From positions 124,001 through 188,000 of the forward strand of contig QEVO01000001.1 in assembly GCA_003577275.1 (NCBI GenBank): a stretch of 64,000 nucleotides of DNA. Direction: 5' to 3'. This document shows, piece after piece, positions 23,447 through 34,897 of this stretch. The stretch's first letter is position 1; the number at the start of each line of letters is the position of its first letter. The notes below the pieces were generated by a model. The model was given only the letters and a program-made list of their open reading frames with translations. It ran no database searches and was not told the origin of the DNA. The position numbers and the translations under genes are program-made. Source of the stretch: Pseudomonadota bacterium (GTDB lineage Bacteria; Pseudomonadota; Alphaproteobacteria; Sphingomonadales; Govanellaceae).

Positions 23447-23740
23447 TCAGGCGGCCGCCGCCTCGCGCTTCTTGGCAATGAGCTTTTTCAAGCGCCGGGC
23501 TTTGATCGACAGCGCCTCGTCGCGGGCCTTGAGGAGGAAGTTATCGAGGCCGCCGTTGTGCTCCACCGAGCGCAAGGCATTGGCGGAAATCCGCAGATGC
23601 ACGGTCTGGCCGAGGGTGTCGGAGATCAGCGACACATTATTCAAGTTGGGCAGAAACCGCCGTCTGGTCTTGTTGTTGGCATGGCTGACGTTATTGCCCG
23701 TCAGGACCGCCTTGCCGGTAAGCTCGCATACCCGAGACAT
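23447..23740 (-). CDS. rpmB: Large-subunit ribosomal protein bL28
   Basis: 97 residues. The N-terminus [20 protein letters not shown] and the segment [20 protein letters not shown] are diagnostic for bL28, and the length suits alphaproteobacteria, where the protein has a C-terminal extension ending in basic and Ala-rich residues ([12 protein letters not shown]). It assembles into the 50S subunit. Terminated by the hairpin at 23398-23424. Confidence 0.97.
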   Translation of the reverse strand: MSRVCELTGKAVLTGNNVSHANNKTRRRFLPNLNNVSLISDTLGQTVHLRISANALRSVEHNGGLDNFLLKARDEALSIKARRLKKLIAKKREAAAA

Positions 23741-23833
23741 GAAAAATCGTCCTTATTACTTCGTTTAGAGGCCGCCTTGCGGCGGCCAAATTCGAGTGGG
23801 CGGTATACGCGAGGCCAACGGCTCCGTCAAGGT

Positions 23834-24796
23834 TCAGTTTTCCCGCTCGAAGAGTTTCAACAGTTGATCGGCGGCGGCGCCGGGGGAGGTGCGGCCGGCG
23901 ATCACCTCGGCCTCGACGGCGGCGATGCGCTCGAGGTTTTGGCTGCGGAAATCCTCCACCAGGCGCTCCTTGATCTCCGACCACATCCAGGCCCGGGCCT
24001 GGTCGGCGCGGCGCGCGGCGATCTCGCCGCTCATCGTCAACGCCTGCTGGTGCTTTTGCACCACGGCCCAGACCTTATCCATGCCGATGCGCTTTAAGGC
24101 CGAGACCCGCAGGGTGGTCGGCTGCCAGTGCGGGCTTTTGGGGCGCATCAGGTGGAGCGCCGCCTTGTATTCAGCCTCCGCCCTTTTCGCGGCCGCCTCC
24201 AGGTCGCCGTCGGCCTTGTTGACGATCACCAGGTCAGCGAGTTCCATAATGCCGCGCTTGATGCCCTGCAGCTCATCGCCGCCGCCGGGCGAGAGAAGGA
24301 GGAGGAACATATCGACCATGTCGGCGACCGCGGTTTCCGACTGGCCGACGCCGACGGTCTCCACCAGGATCACGTCATAGCCCGCCGCTTCCGCAACAAG
24401 CATCGCCTCCCGGGTGCGCCGCGCCACGCCGCCCAGCGTGCCGCCCGACGGCGAGGGACGGATGAACGCTAATGGGTCGCGGGCCAGCTCCTCCATGCGC
24501 GTCTTGTCGCCAAGGATCGAGCCGCCGGAGCGGGCCGAGGAGGGGTCGACCGCCAACACCGCGACCTTCAATCCTTGCGCGGTCAGATAGGTGCCGAAGC
24601 TTTCGGTAAAGGTCGATTTGCCGACGCCGGGCGCGCCGGATAGGCCTAAGCGAATGGCGCGCCCCGTTTTGGGCATCAGCTCGGCCAAGAGGGCCTGCGC
24701 CCGCGCGCGGTCCTCCCGCTTCGTCGATTCCACCAGCGTGATCGCCTTGGCCAACGCCCGCCGATTGCCCTTAATGACGTCTGCCGCGAGGTTCAC
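23834..24796 (-). CDS. meaB: Methylmalonyl-CoA mutase-associated GTPase MeaB
   Basis: G-protein chaperone that protects and reloads adenosylcobalamin in methylmalonyl-CoA mutase. 320 residues. P-loop [20 protein letters not shown], switch/Mg segment [40 protein letters not shown] and the base-recognition motif VNKADGD are all present. Start is GTG 24796 preceded by AGGGGGA. It belongs functionally with scpA upstream, but a repeat-flanked parDE unit separates them, unusual for genes that are typically neighbours. Confidence 0.95.
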   Translation of the reverse strand: MNLAADVIKGNRRALAKAITLVESTKREDRARAQALLAELMPKTGRAIRLGLSGAPGVGKSTFTESFGTYLTAQGLKVAVLAVDPSSARSGGSILGDKTRMEELARDPLAFIRPSPSGGTLGGVARRTREAMLVAEAAGYDVILVETVGVGQSETAVADMVDMFLLLLSPGGGDELQGIKRGIMELADLVIVNKADGDLEAAAKRAEAEYKAALHLMRPKSPHWQPTTLRVSALKRIGMDKVWAVVQKHQQALTMSGEIAARRADQARAWMWSEIKERLVEDFRSQNLERIAAVEAEVIAGRTSPGAAADQLLKLFEREN

Positions 24797-24816
24797 GTTT
24801 CCCCCTTTTTGACCTT

Positions 24817-24914
24817 CACCTCATCCGGCTCGGCTTAACGCCTCGCCACCTTCTCCTCGCAGGAGAAGGCAAGCCCCCTCTCCTTTGCGGAGAGGGTTGG
24901 GGTGAGGCAGCCTT
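24817..24914. repeat. 98-bp repeat, copy 1 (flanks parDE)
   Basis: Begins cacctcatccggctcggctt and ends ttggggtgaggcagcctt. Inside are two hairpins, ccttctcctcgcaggagaagg and ccctctcctttgcggagaggg. It matches copy 2 at 25580-25677 at 94 of 98 positions in the same orientation. Related halves occur at 34898-35000. It starts 20 bases before the meaB start codon, in its leader. Confidence 0.85.
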
Positions 24915-24954
24915 GCCGCGCCCTACCGATAGCATAATCTCATTGGCGATTACC

Positions 24955-25245
24955 TTAAAGATGTCGGCGCGCATCCCTGGCGGCGTGAAGAATGCGAACA
25001 ACATAAATGTCCGCGCCCTTCAGACGATAATAGATGGCATGGCTGACGTGGATGACGCGGCGGTAGCCGCTGCGAATGTGCGATACATCCTGCCCCAAGG
25101 CGGGGTGGTCGGCGATCCGGCCCAAGCAGTCTTCCAGGTCGGTGAAATAAGCATCCGCTTGGGCCGCACCGAATTGCCGGAACGTGTAGGTGTAAATTTC
25201 CACCAGGTCGTCGTCCGCCTTGACGGACAGCCGCACCTTAGCCAC
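24955..25245 (-). CDS. parE: ParE/RelE-superfamily toxin
   Basis: 96-residue basic protein: VRLSVKADDDLVEIYTYTFR, then AYFTDLEDCLGRIADHPALG and a strand-rich end (RRVIHVSHAIYYRLKGADIY, VVRILHAARD). This is the ParE pattern; ParE proteins usually inhibit DNA gyrase, while RelE relatives cut mRNA. Its start overlaps the end of the antitoxin gene by 8 bases, the usual antitoxin-first order with coupled translation. Confidence 0.88.
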   Translation of the reverse strand: MAKVRLSVKADDDLVEIYTYTFRQFGAAQADAYFTDLEDCLGRIADHPALGQDVSHIRSGYRRVIHVSHAIYYRLKGADIYVVRILHAARDARRHL

Positions 25246-25471
25246 GCGCCAGCCGGGCCTTGGTGGCGGCGGCGATTTGGCGCACCGAGCGGCGGCTTTC
25301 GCCTGAGCGTTCGCCTTCGATCAAGGCCTGCCGCAGCGCTTCGCGATTCCGCTGGTCGCTGCGGATCAGGTCACGCAGGTAATCGCTGGCGCTGGCGTAC
25401 TGCCCGCTGGCGACCTGCTCATCGATCCAGGCGCGCATGGCGTCGGGAATGGAGATGTTGAGAGTGGTCAT
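25238..25471 (-). CDS. parD: ParD-type antitoxin (ribbon-helix-helix)
   Basis: 77 residues. The N-terminus TTLNISIPDAMRAWIDEQVA and YASASDYLRDLIRSDQ are the ParD/CopG ribbon-helix-helix DNA-binding part; the C-terminal helix (REALRQALIEGERSGESR) would bind the toxin. A perfect inverted repeat just upstream (25508-25524) is the probable self-regulation site. Confidence 0.88.
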   Translation of the reverse strand: MTTLNISIPDAMRAWIDEQVASGQYASASDYLRDLIRSDQRNREALRQALIEGERSGESRRSVRQIAAATKARLARG

Positions 25472-25507
25472 GGGTTGACCCGCGCGCTAATTTTACGGAT
25501 TTTTATT

Positions 25508-25524
25508 TTGCCATATATTGGCAA
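25508..25524. promoter_or_regulatory. Candidate parDE operator
   Basis: Perfect inverted repeat TTGCCA-TATAT-TGGCAA, 36 bases upstream of the parD start on the minus strand, in an A/T-rich stretch. ParD proteins repress their own operon through such sites. Confidence 0.6.
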
Positions 25525-25579
25525 TTATTGTCAATAAAGACAGGGTTCTATTTTCTCGGTTACTTAACCAAATGAAGAC

Positions 25580-25675
25580 CACCTCATCCGGCTCGGCTTA
25601 ACGCCTCGCCACCTTCTCCTCGCAGGAGAAGGCAAGCTCCCTCTCCTTTGAGGAGAGGGTTGGGGTGAGGTGGCC

Positions 25676-25677
<2 letters not shown>
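25580..25677. repeat. 98-bp repeat, copy 2 (flanks parDE and reaches the scpA stop)
   Basis: Same orientation as copy 1 and differs from it at four positions. Its last two bases lie in the scpA stop codon (25676-25678). The two copies bracket 665 bases holding only parDE and its control region. Confidence 0.85.
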
Positions 25678-27820
<2,143 letters not shown>

Positions 27821-27928
27821 GTCCGGGCCTCGTTATGGTGGCTTGTTATTTTGCGGCCGGAGCATGCCCAAGGGAGCCCGCTAAGTCAATTCGCCGGGCG
27901 GCAGGCTGCCTTGCGCTGCGCGCAGGGC

Positions 27929-28672
27929 TTACTTGATGGCGAATTCCACCGTCACCACGGCCTTGACCGCCTTGTCGATGGAGGAGGTGTCATAAATTCC
28001 GTAGTCGGAGGTATCGGTGGACGGGTACGAGGTGACCTGGAACACCCCCTGCCGGGCGCTGCGCAGCGACCCCACCTCCGCCCCGCTGGCCTTGGCTAGG
28101 GCCTCGGCCCGCGCCTTGGCGTTCTCGGTGGCGGCCGACAAGAGGTCGAGCTTCAAGCCTTCCAGGCCGGTGAAATAATATTGCGGCGGAAAGGAGAAGA
28201 AGGTCACGTTGTCCTTGATCAGCGCAGTCACTTCGCGACTTAGGCGGTCGAGCCGGGCGACGTCGCCGTCCCGCAAGGTGACGGTCTGGGACAGTTCATA
28301 ACCTGTCACCTCGTCGGACATACTGCCGTTCGGCAGCGTTTTATAGCGGGTCATGGCATTGACGGAGGACAGCGTTACCTTCCCGGCGTCATAGCCCTGA
28401 GCGGCGAGAAACCCCAGCACCCGGGCGCGGGCGGCCTCCAGATCACGGTAGCCGGCGGCAAGGGTGGCGGCGCGCACCGTATACTGGCCGCTCCATTGCC
28501 CAAGATCGGCCTTGACCACCTTCTCGGCATAGCCCTTGATCTGCACCTTGTCCCGGCCGGCCGCCACATCGCGGGCGGCATCGGCCACGATCCAGGCCGA
28601 GACCGCCAGGCCGGCGCCGATAAACAGGCCCAAGGCGGCCCTGCCGCCGTTTTGTTCCTTATCGCTTATCAT
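27929..28672 (-). CDS. SIMPL (DUF541) domain protein, membrane-anchored
   Basis: About 247 residues from ATG 28672; an in-frame ATG at 28702 adds ten polar residues. An N-terminal membrane segment (ALGLFIGAGLAVSAWIVADA) anchors a periplasmic SIMPL domain: VQIKGYAEKVVKADLGQWSG, GYELSQTVTLRDGDVARLDR, and the end IDKAVKAVVTVEFAIK. The domain family includes oxidative-stress and outer-membrane-associated proteins with no proven enzyme activity. It lies alone between scpA and the divergent helicase. Confidence 0.85.
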   Translation of the reverse strand: MISDKEQNGGRAALGLFIGAGLAVSAWIVADAARDVAAGRDKVQIKGYAEKVVKADLGQWSGQYTVRAATLAAGYRDLEAARARVLGFLAAQGYDAGKVTLSSVNAMTRYKTLPNGSMSDEVTGYELSQTVTLRDGDVARLDRLSREVTALIKDNVTFFSFPPQYYFTGLEGLKLDLLSAATENAKARAEALAKASGAEVGSLRSARQGVFQVTSYPSTDTSDYGIYDTSSIDKAVKAVVTVEFAIK

Positions 28673-28889
28673 GGTGGTCTGGTCCTTGCTGTTAACCGTC
28701 ACCGCGAGCCGCCCTTGGGCGGCGCGTGGCGGTCCAGGTCTTAAAGCTGGATGGCCACGTCGGCCTACGGCCTCCTCGCCATGACGGCAGTTAAGTTGAA
28801 GCTACCACAGCCCTGCGGCGGAACTGGGGTGGAATTGTGAAAAATGCGGGGCTTTCCGCCGCAATGTCCAAAATGCTACCACTCCAGTT

Positions 28890-31820
28890 ATGAGTTCGCG
28901 CTTCGTCACCCCCCGTCCCGCCGCCGACCCCGGCGTCAAAGTGGTGCTTGGTCCCACCAATACCGGCAAAACCCATCTCGCGGTGGAGCGCATGCTGGGC
29001 CATTCCTCAGGCCTGATCGGTCTGCCGCTCCGGCTCCTGGCGCGGGAGATTTACGACCGCATCGTGCGGGCGCTGGGGGCGGAGGCGGCGGCGCTGATCA
29101 CCGGCGAGGAGAAGATCGCGCCGAAAAGTCCGCGCTACTGGGTATCCACGGTGGAGGCCATGCCCTTGGACCTCAATCCCGCCTTCCTCGCCGTGGACGA
29201 GGTGCAGCTCTGCGCCGATAGCGATCGCGGCCATGTCTTTACCGATCGCGTGCTGCACGCCCGCGGCCGTGAGGAGACCATGCTGTTGGGCTCCGACAGC
29301 ATGCGCGGCGTGCTGCAATCGCTGTTGCCCCGGGCCGATTTCATCTCCCGGCCGCGCTTTTCCACCCTGACCCATGTGGCGCCGAAAAAACTCTCCCGCC
29401 TGCCTCGGCGCTCGGCGGTGATCGCCTTTTCCGCCACCGAGGTCTATGCGCTCGCCGAAATGATCCGCCGTCAAAAGGGCGGCGCGGCGGTGGTGATGGG
29501 GGCCCTAAGCCCGCGCACCCGCAACGCCCAGGTGGCGCTCTATCAGGCCGGCGATGTCGATTACATCGTCGCCACCGACGCCATCGGCATGGGGCTTAAT
29601 ATGGATGTGGACCATGTGGCGTTCGCTTCTTTACGCAAATTCGACGGCGAGCGCTGGCGCGAGCTGAGCGCGGCGGAAGTGGCGCAAATCGCCGGTCGGG
29701 CCGGCCGGCACATGAACAACGGCACCTTCGGCGCGGTGGCCGAACTGCTGGACGGCATCTCGGATGAGATCGTCCGCGCCGTGGAGAATCACGCCTTTCC
29801 GCCCATTTCGGTTCTGGAGTGGCGCAACCGCGAGCTTGACTTTCGCACCCCCGAGGGGCTGGTGCAAAGCCTGGAGGCGCTGCCCGCCGACCCGCGCTTT
29901 CGCCGCGCCCGGGAGGCGGAAGACCTGATGGTGCTGAAGACGGCGCTGGGCGATTCCGACATCGCCGCCCTGGCGCGCGCGCCAGCGGCATTGCGGCAAT
30001 TATGGGAGGTCTGCCAGATCCCCGATTTCCGCAAGGTCTCGCCCGTCGATCACGCTCGGCTCTGCCTTCGCGTCTTCCGGTTCCGGGTCACCGGCAGCGG
30101 CATGATCCCGGCCGACTGGTTCGACCGCCAAGTAACGTCCTTTGACCGCGTTGACGGCGATATCGACACCCTGGCCCAGCGCCTTGCCTATGTGCGGACC
30201 TGGACCTATGCTGCCAACCGCCCGGACTGGCTTGATGATCCGGAGCATTGGCAACAGCGGGTGCGGGCCGTCGAGGATCGCTTGTCGGATGCCTTGCATG
30301 AACGCTTAAGCCAGCGCTTCGTGGATCGGCGGACGGCGGTATTGATGCGGGAGCTGCGGGCGAAGGATAAATTGATGACAGTCATTGCCAACGATGGCGC
30401 GGTGGCGGTTGAAGGACACCATATCGGCGCGCTCAAGGGGTTCCAGTTTGTGGCCGACGCCACCGCTGGCGCCACCGATGACCGCACGCTCCGCCATGCC
30501 GCCGACAAGGCGCTGGCCGACGAGATCGCCCGCCGGGTCGCCGCCTGCGCCGAAGCCGCCGACAGCGCCTTCGCCATCGCCTATGCCGACGACATCGCCC
30601 TAAGCCGTCTGACCTGGCAGGGGGTGGAGATCGCCGAATTTACCGCTGGCCCCAGCGCCTTGAAGCCGAAAATTCAGCTCCTGCCGTCGCCCTTGCTCGC
30701 CGGTGAGGCGGCGCGACGGGTCGAGGCGCGGCTGGAAGCCTGGCTTGCCGCCCACCTGGAAAGCAACCTCAAAGCGCTCCATCGCTTAGGCGCGGCGCTG
30801 GACTCGGCTGACGGCATCGCCGGGCTGGCCCGGGGCCTGGCGTACCGCCTGCATGAAAATCTCGGCAGCCTGCCGCGCCGCCATGTGGCGCAGGAATTTC
30901 GCACCGTCGACAAGGACGGCCGGCGGCAGATGCGCCAGGCCGGCATCTGGCTGGGCGCGGCGACCCTCTACCTGCCGCCGTTGGTCAAGCCCTATCCGGC
31001 TCGCTTGCGCCTGTTGCTGTGGGCGGTACATCACCAGATACGCGGCCTGCCGGCCTGTCCGCCGGCTGGGCTGGTTACCATTCCCACCGACAAGGTGGTG
31101 CCGGCTGCCTATTATGAAATGCTCGGCTACCGGCCCATCGGCGGGCTGGCGGTGCGCTTCGACATGCTGGAGCGCATCGGCCAGGCGGCGCGGGAAAAAG
31201 CGCAAATCGGCCCCTTCCCGCTCGATCCGCTGCTGATGTCGCTGGTGGGGGTGAGCGGCGAGGATTTCACCCGCGTCATGCACCATCTGGGCTATATCCT
31301 GCGCGCGCCCAGCGAGACGGAAGCGGCCGCCTATCTGGAGCGGCTGAAAGCGCCTGCCCCGGCTGCGCCGCCGGCAGAATCGACGCCGCTGCCGGAATCC
31401 GCTCCAGAGATCATCACAGAGACCGCCCCCGAGGCTGCTACAGAACCGCCGGCCGCCGAGCCCACGCCCGAGCCGGCGGCGATCGCCGAGCCGTCAGCCG
31501 CCCTCCCGGCCGAAACGCCGACCGCCGTGGCAAGCCCGCCCGCCGCCGAGCCGGCAGTCCCGGCGCAGCTTTTCTTCCGCGAAGAGCCGCGGGAGCGCCG
31601 GCATGGCCATCGCCATAAAAAGAGCCGCCCGGCGCGGCCGGCCAAGCCCGACCGCCAGCCGCCGGCGGAGGCCGCCGCCAACAAGACGGCGGAAAAACGC
31701 CACAAAGACAAGAAGCCCTTCGCCAAGCGTCCGGCGCGCCCGGAACGCCCGGCGCGCAACCTGGAAGACTCGCCCTTCGCCGTGCTGGCCGCCCTGAAAG
31801 GCCAATTGAAGAAGAAATGA
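28890..31820 (+). CDS. SUV3-like superfamily 2 RNA/DNA helicase with low-complexity tail
   Basis: 976 residues. The helicase core is at the N-terminus: Walker A LGPTNTGKTHLAVERMLG (residues about 20-37), DEVQ motif AFLAVDEVQLCADSDRGHVF, and motif VI region AQIAGRAGRHMNNGTFGA. A long central region of unknown function follows, and the last 150 residues are Pro/Ala/Glu-rich then Lys/Arg-rich (RHGHRHKKSRPARPAKP), probably a flexible RNA-binding tail. Alphaproteobacteria have one such SUV3-like helicase beside an S4 protein; its stop overlaps that gene by 4 bases. RNA metabolism is inferred. Confidence 0.88.
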   Translation: MSSRFVTPRPAADPGVKVVLGPTNTGKTHLAVERMLGHSSGLIGLPLRLLAREIYDRIVRALGAEAAALITGEEKIAPKSPRYWVSTVEAMPLDLNPAFLAVDEVQLCADSDRGHVFTDRVLHARGREETMLLGSDSMRGVLQSLLPRADFISRPRFSTLTHVAPKKLSRLPRRSAVIAFSATEVYALAEMIRRQKGGAAVVMGALSPRTRNAQVALYQAGDVDYIVATDAIGMGLNMDVDHVAFASLRKFDGERWRELSAAEVAQIAGRAGRHMNNGTFGAVAELLDGISDEIVRAVENHAFPPISVLEWRNRELDFRTPEGLVQSLEALPADPRFRRAREAEDLMVLKTALGDSDIAALARAPAALRQLWEVCQIPDFRKVSPVDHARLCLRVFRFRVTGSGMIPADWFDRQVTSFDRVDGDIDTLAQRLAYVRTWTYAANRPDWLDDPEHWQQRVRAVEDRLSDALHERLSQRFVDRRTAVLMRELRAKDKLMTVIANDGAVAVEGHHIGALKGFQFVADATAGATDDRTLRHAADKALADEIARRVAACAEAADSAFAIAYADDIALSRLTWQGVEIAEFTAGPSALKPKIQLLPSPLLAGEAARRVEARLEAWLAAHLESNLKALHRLGAALDSADGIAGLARGLAYRLHENLGSLPRRHVAQEFRTVDKDGRRQMRQAGIWLGAATLYLPPLVKPYPARLRLLLWAVHHQIRGLPACPPAGLVTIPTDKVVPAAYYEMLGYRPIGGLAVRFDMLERIGQAAREKAQIGPFPLDPLLMSLVGVSGEDFTRVMHHLGYILRAPSETEAAAYLERLKAPAPAAPPAESTPLPESAPEIITETAPEAATEPPAAEPTPEPAAIAEPSAALPAETPTAVASPPAAEPAVPAQLFFREEPRERRHGHRHKKSRPARPAKPDRQPPAEAAANKTAEKRHKDKKPFAKRPARPERPARNLEDSPFAVLAALKGQLKKK

Positions 31821-32089
31821 CCGCGACGCCGCCTCGCCAGCGTCTGGACAAGTGGTTGTGGCATGCCCGTTTTTTCAAGACTCGTAGCGTCGCGGCGGCG
31901 CTGTGCCGCGAGGGCCGGGTCCGGCTGAATGGAGAGCGGGTGGAGAAATCCAGCGTCCTGGTGGGGGCGGGCGATGCCCTGACCTTCCCGCAAGGGTCGC
32001 GCATCCGCGTCATCCGCATCGCCGCCATCGCCGAACGGCGCGGCCCGGCCGCAACGGCGGTCCTGCTCTATCAGGACCTGAGCGCTTAA
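31817..32089 (+). CDS. S4-domain RNA-binding protein (Hsp15-like)
   Basis: 90 residues, nearly all S4 domain: RLDKWLWHARFFKTRSVAAA, LCREGRVRLNGERVEKSSVL, VGAGDALTFPQGSRIRVIRI. The RLDKWLW start is the mark of Hsp15-type proteins, which bind stalled 50S subunits carrying nascent chains. ATGA overlap with the helicase indicates coupled translation. Confidence 0.9.
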   Translation: MTATPPRQRLDKWLWHARFFKTRSVAAALCREGRVRLNGERVEKSSVLVGAGDALTFPQGSRIRVIRIAAIAERRGPAATAVLLYQDLSA

Positions 32090-32141
32090 CAAATCCTTAA
32101 ATAAAAACCCGGAACATTAACCGCCTGACTGAGGAGAAGCC

Positions 32142-32657
32142 ATGCTCGACGGCAATTTCGGCCTTCTAAAAGGGTTCATCCTCCTCGGCTTGGGCCTAGC
32201 CGTGGCGGTGGGGCTCGCCGGCACCGGCAAGCCGCCGCAACGGGAATCCGCGGCGGCTAACGCCACCCCCTCAAGCTATGCCGCCGGGCCATCGGAGGTG
32301 GTCATCGAGCGCGCCGCCGACGGCCACTTTTGGGTCGAGGGCGAGGTCAACGGCGAGGCCGTCCAATTTCTCATCGACACCGGGGCAAGCCACGTCATTC
32401 TCACCCAGGAAGACGCCGAACGGGCGGGATTTCACCTTTCCGAGCAAGATTTCACCGTCTCCTACGCCACCGCCAACGGCCGCGCCGCGGCGGCCCCGGT
32501 CCGCCTGGCCGAACTGGCCGTCGGCGACATTTCGGTCGCCAACGTGGTGGCCGCGGTCAACGGCGCGCCGCTGCCGCAATCCCTCCTCGGCATGAGCTTC
32601 CTGGAACGCCTGGCGGGCTTTGAGGCGGCGGGCGATCGGCTGATCCTGAAGCGCTAA
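32142..32657 (+). CDS. Retropepsin-like aspartic protease, TIGR02281 type, membrane-anchored
   Basis: 171 residues. One N-terminal membrane segment (LKGFILLGLGLAVAVGLAG), then a clan AA protease domain with the single active-site motif VQFLIDTGASHVILTQEDAE and the later strand LAELAVGDISVANVVAAVNG and LPQSLLGMSFLERLAGFEAA. One catalytic Asp per chain means it acts as a dimer. A GAGGAG ribosome site precedes ATG 32142. Substrate unknown. Confidence 0.9.
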   Translation: MLDGNFGLLKGFILLGLGLAVAVGLAGTGKPPQRESAAANATPSSYAAGPSEVVIERAADGHFWVEGEVNGEAVQFLIDTGASHVILTQEDAERAGFHLSEQDFTVSYATANGRAAAAPVRLAELAVGDISVANVVAAVNGAPLPQSLLGMSFLERLAGFEAAGDRLILKR

Positions 32658-32738
32658 AAAACCCTTGCCATCCTTGACGACAAGCCGCTAGAACACCACC
32701 ATTAATGCCCCGACATTGACGGTAAGGATGAGTGGATT

Positions 32739-33074
32739 ATGACCTACGTCGTCACAGAAGCGTGCATCAAGTGCAAATACATGGACTGCGTTGAAGTGTG
32801 TCCGGTGGACTGCTTCTATGAGGGCGAAAACATGCTCGTCATTAACCCCAACGAGTGCATCGATTGCGGGGTATGCGAGCCCGAGTGCCCGGCGGACGCC
32901 ATCCGGCCGGATACCGAGGACGGGCTCGAACAATGGCTGAAGCTGAACGCCCAGTACGCCGAGTCCTGGCCCAATGTGACCCAGAAGGGCAATGTCCCCG
33001 CCGATGCCGACGAGTGGAAGGGCAAAGAAGAAAAGTTGCAATTCTTCAGCGACAAACCCGGCAAGGGAAGCTGA
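32739..33074 (+). CDS. fdxA: Ferredoxin FdxA (7Fe-type)
   Basis: 111 residues, the standard length of alphaproteobacterial FdxA. N-terminal [20 protein letters not shown] with CPVDCFYEG and then [16 protein letters not shown] supplies the cysteines for one [3Fe-4S] and one [4Fe-4S] cluster. It is a soluble low-potential electron carrier. A strong terminator follows at 33148. In related genomes it commonly sits just before carD, as here. Confidence 0.95.
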   Translation: MTYVVTEACIKCKYMDCVEVCPVDCFYEGENMLVINPNECIDCGVCEPECPADAIRPDTEDGLEQWLKLNAQYAESWPNVTQKGNVPADADEWKGKEEKLQFFSDKPGKGS

Positions 33075-33147
33075 CGGGACAGCCCCATCGCACGCCCGAA
33101 AAGGCGGCTGTTCCCGGGGGCCTTGCGGGCATTCCGGCCACCCCAAT

Positions 33148-33180
33148 CCTCCGCCGCCCGGCGGAGGGGGCTGTCTTTTT
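33148..33180 (+). terminator. Intrinsic terminator after fdxA
   Basis: Perfect 8-bp stem CCTCCGCC / GGCGGAGG (33148-33155 and 33160-33167), 4-base loop, then ggggctgtcttttt. The 317 bases between fdxA and carD hold this terminator and otherwise only leader or promoter sequence; I see no gene there. Confidence 0.8.
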
Positions 33181-33391
33181 GACTAAAGTTATGCTACAGT
33201 GCACAAATCCGATGCGGCAGTGCAGCGGATTTTGAACACGAACACACCTCTGGGCGCGGTATCGACTTTAGTTCCTGTGGCCAATTTGTCATCGTGGATC
33301 ATCGCCGACTCTGGTCAGGGGCGGCGATGACAGGCCTAGGCGCTACGGCCGGCCGGGGCCCCGAGGGGTTGGGTTTTTGTGTGTGAATGGA

Positions 33392-33931
33392 ATGGCTAAC
33401 CCTATGAATAAACCTTTGAAAAAGAATAATGCGAAGAAGAACTCCCTGGAGTTCTCCAAACTCGACTATATCGTCTACCCCAAGCACGGCGTCGGGCGGA
33501 TCCAGGAGATCGAAATTCAGACCATCTCCGGCATGGAGCTGGAGCTTTACGTCATCCGCTTCGAGAAGGAGCGCATGACCCTGCGCGTGCCCACCGAAAA
33601 GGCGCGCAATGTCGGCATGCGCAAGCTCGCCAATCAGCAGACCATGGACCAAGCCTTGAAGACCCTGAAGGGTAAGGCCAAGGTCAAACGCACCATGTGG
33701 AGCCGGCGAGCCCAGGAATATGAAGCGAAAATCAATTCCGGCGACCTGATTTCCATCGCCGAGGTGGTGCGCGACCTGCACCGCAACGACGACCAGCCCG
33801 AACAGTCCTACAGCGAGCGGCAGATCTATGAATCGGCGCTTGCCCGCCTGGCGCGGGAGGTGGCGGCGGTGGAGGCGATCGCCGAGAAAGACGCCATCAA
33901 GCGACTGGAAGACGTGCTGCGCGCCGCATAA
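33392..33931 (+). CDS. carD: CarD-family transcription regulator
   Basis: About 179 residues. The RNA-polymerase-interacting (Tudor-like) domain is LEFSKLDYIVYPKHGVGRIQ and IEIQTISGMELELYVIRFEK, followed by a helical DNA-binding domain (EVVRDLHRNDDQPEQSYSER, QIYESALARLAREVAAVEAI). CarD binds the RNA polymerase beta subunit and stabilises open promoter complexes, notably at rRNA promoters. I choose ATG 33392; TTG 33377 and ATG 33404 are in frame. Confidence 0.93.
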   Translation: MANPMNKPLKKNNAKKNSLEFSKLDYIVYPKHGVGRIQEIEIQTISGMELELYVIRFEKERMTLRVPTEKARNVGMRKLANQQTMDQALKTLKGKAKVKRTMWSRRAQEYEAKINSGDLISIAEVVRDLHRNDDQPEQSYSERQIYESALARLAREVAAVEAIAEKDAIKRLEDVLRAA

Positions 33932-33958
33932 TTTGCCGCTGTCGCCGCTTTCGCGAAG

Positions 33959-33990
33959 GCCCGGGCTTGCGTCCCGGGCTTTCCTTTTTT
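33959..33990 (+). terminator. Intrinsic terminator after carD
   Basis: Perfect 7-bp GC stem GCCCGGG / CCCGGGC (33959-33965 and 33973-33979), 7-base loop, then tttcctttttt. It lies 28 bases after the carD stop. Confidence 0.9.
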
Positions 33991-34042
33991 AAACCTTTTT
34001 TAAGCATGGGGCGATGATCACACCCAAACCTTGGCGGAGTTG

Positions 34043-34870
34043 ATGACCAACCCTTCGGAACTGGCGCTCGATGAGTCGCGTTTTGCCACCCTCTACCGCC
34101 CCGCACGGGTGTGGGCGGTGGCCGCCATCCATGGCCAGGCGGATCGCTTAAAAGCGCTGCATGCGATGCTCGGCGAAAAATTCGCTCCCGGCGATCGTCT
34201 GGTCTATCTCGGCAATTATCTCGGACTCGGCAACGCCATTCGCGAGACCGTCGACGAGCTGTTGCTGATGCGGCGGCGACTGTTGGCCCGCGCCGGACGC
34301 TATGAGCCGCAAGATTTCGTCTACCTGCGCGGCGCGCAAGAGGAGATGTGGTCGAAATTGCTGCAGTTGCAGTTCGCGCCCAATCCGCGGGAAATCCTGG
34401 AATGGCTCCTTGACCACGGCGTTGGCCCCACCATCGAGGCCTATGGCAGCACGCTCGCCGCGGCGCGCGGCCACACCCGCGACGGCCCCTTGGCCATCAC
34501 CAAATGGACCAGCATGTTGCGCAACGCCGTCCACCGCAACTCCGGCCATTACGACATCATGGCCGCCTTCAAGCGCGCGGCGCTGACTGACAACGGCGCG
34601 CTTCTGTTCGTCCATGCCTCGGTGGACCCGTCACGGCCTTTGTCCATGCAGGGCGATATTTTCTGGTGGGACACCGGCGGCTTCGACGCGATGACGGAAC
34701 CGTTCAACGGTTTTACCAAGGTCATCCGCGGCTATGATCACAAGCGGCGTGGCGTCAACCTCGAGCATCCCCACGCCGTCACCATCGACGGCGGCTGCGG
34801 CTTCGGCGGCCCGCTGGCGGCGGTGTGCTTCTCGCCTACGGGCGAGGTGGTGGACCGTATTGAGGCGTAG
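34043..34870 (+). CDS. Degenerate metallophosphoesterase (PPP-like fold, metal ligands lost)
   Basis: 275 residues that follow the Ser/Thr phosphatase layout but lack its metal site. Where active enzymes have GDIHG this has AAIHG (VWAVAAIHGQADRLKAL); GDxxDRG is replaced by GNYLGLG; GNHE is replaced by GAQE (YLRGAQEEMWSK). A later His in FVHASVDPSRPL remains. Length and conserved spacing argue for a folded protein, not decay. Its role is unknown; a regulatory or binding function is inference. Start ATG 34043 is chosen over in-frame TTGs at 34031 and 34040. It follows the carD terminator, so it has its own promoter. Confidence 0.75.
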   Translation: MTNPSELALDESRFATLYRPARVWAVAAIHGQADRLKALHAMLGEKFAPGDRLVYLGNYLGLGNAIRETVDELLLMRRRLLARAGRYEPQDFVYLRGAQEEMWSKLLQLQFAPNPREILEWLLDHGVGPTIEAYGSTLAAARGHTRDGPLAITKWTSMLRNAVHRNSGHYDIMAAFKRAALTDNGALLFVHASVDPSRPLSMQGDIFWWDTGGFDAMTEPFNGFTKVIRGYDHKRRGVNLEHPHAVTIDGGCGFGGPLAAVCFSPTGEVVDRIEA

Positions 34871-34897
34871 GGCGTAGAACATCGCTGATGTTGGATT

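Noticed and set aside
33179-33200. TTGACT and TACAGT as a carD promoter
   Set aside because: The spacing between them is only about 10 bases, too short for a sigma-70 type promoter.
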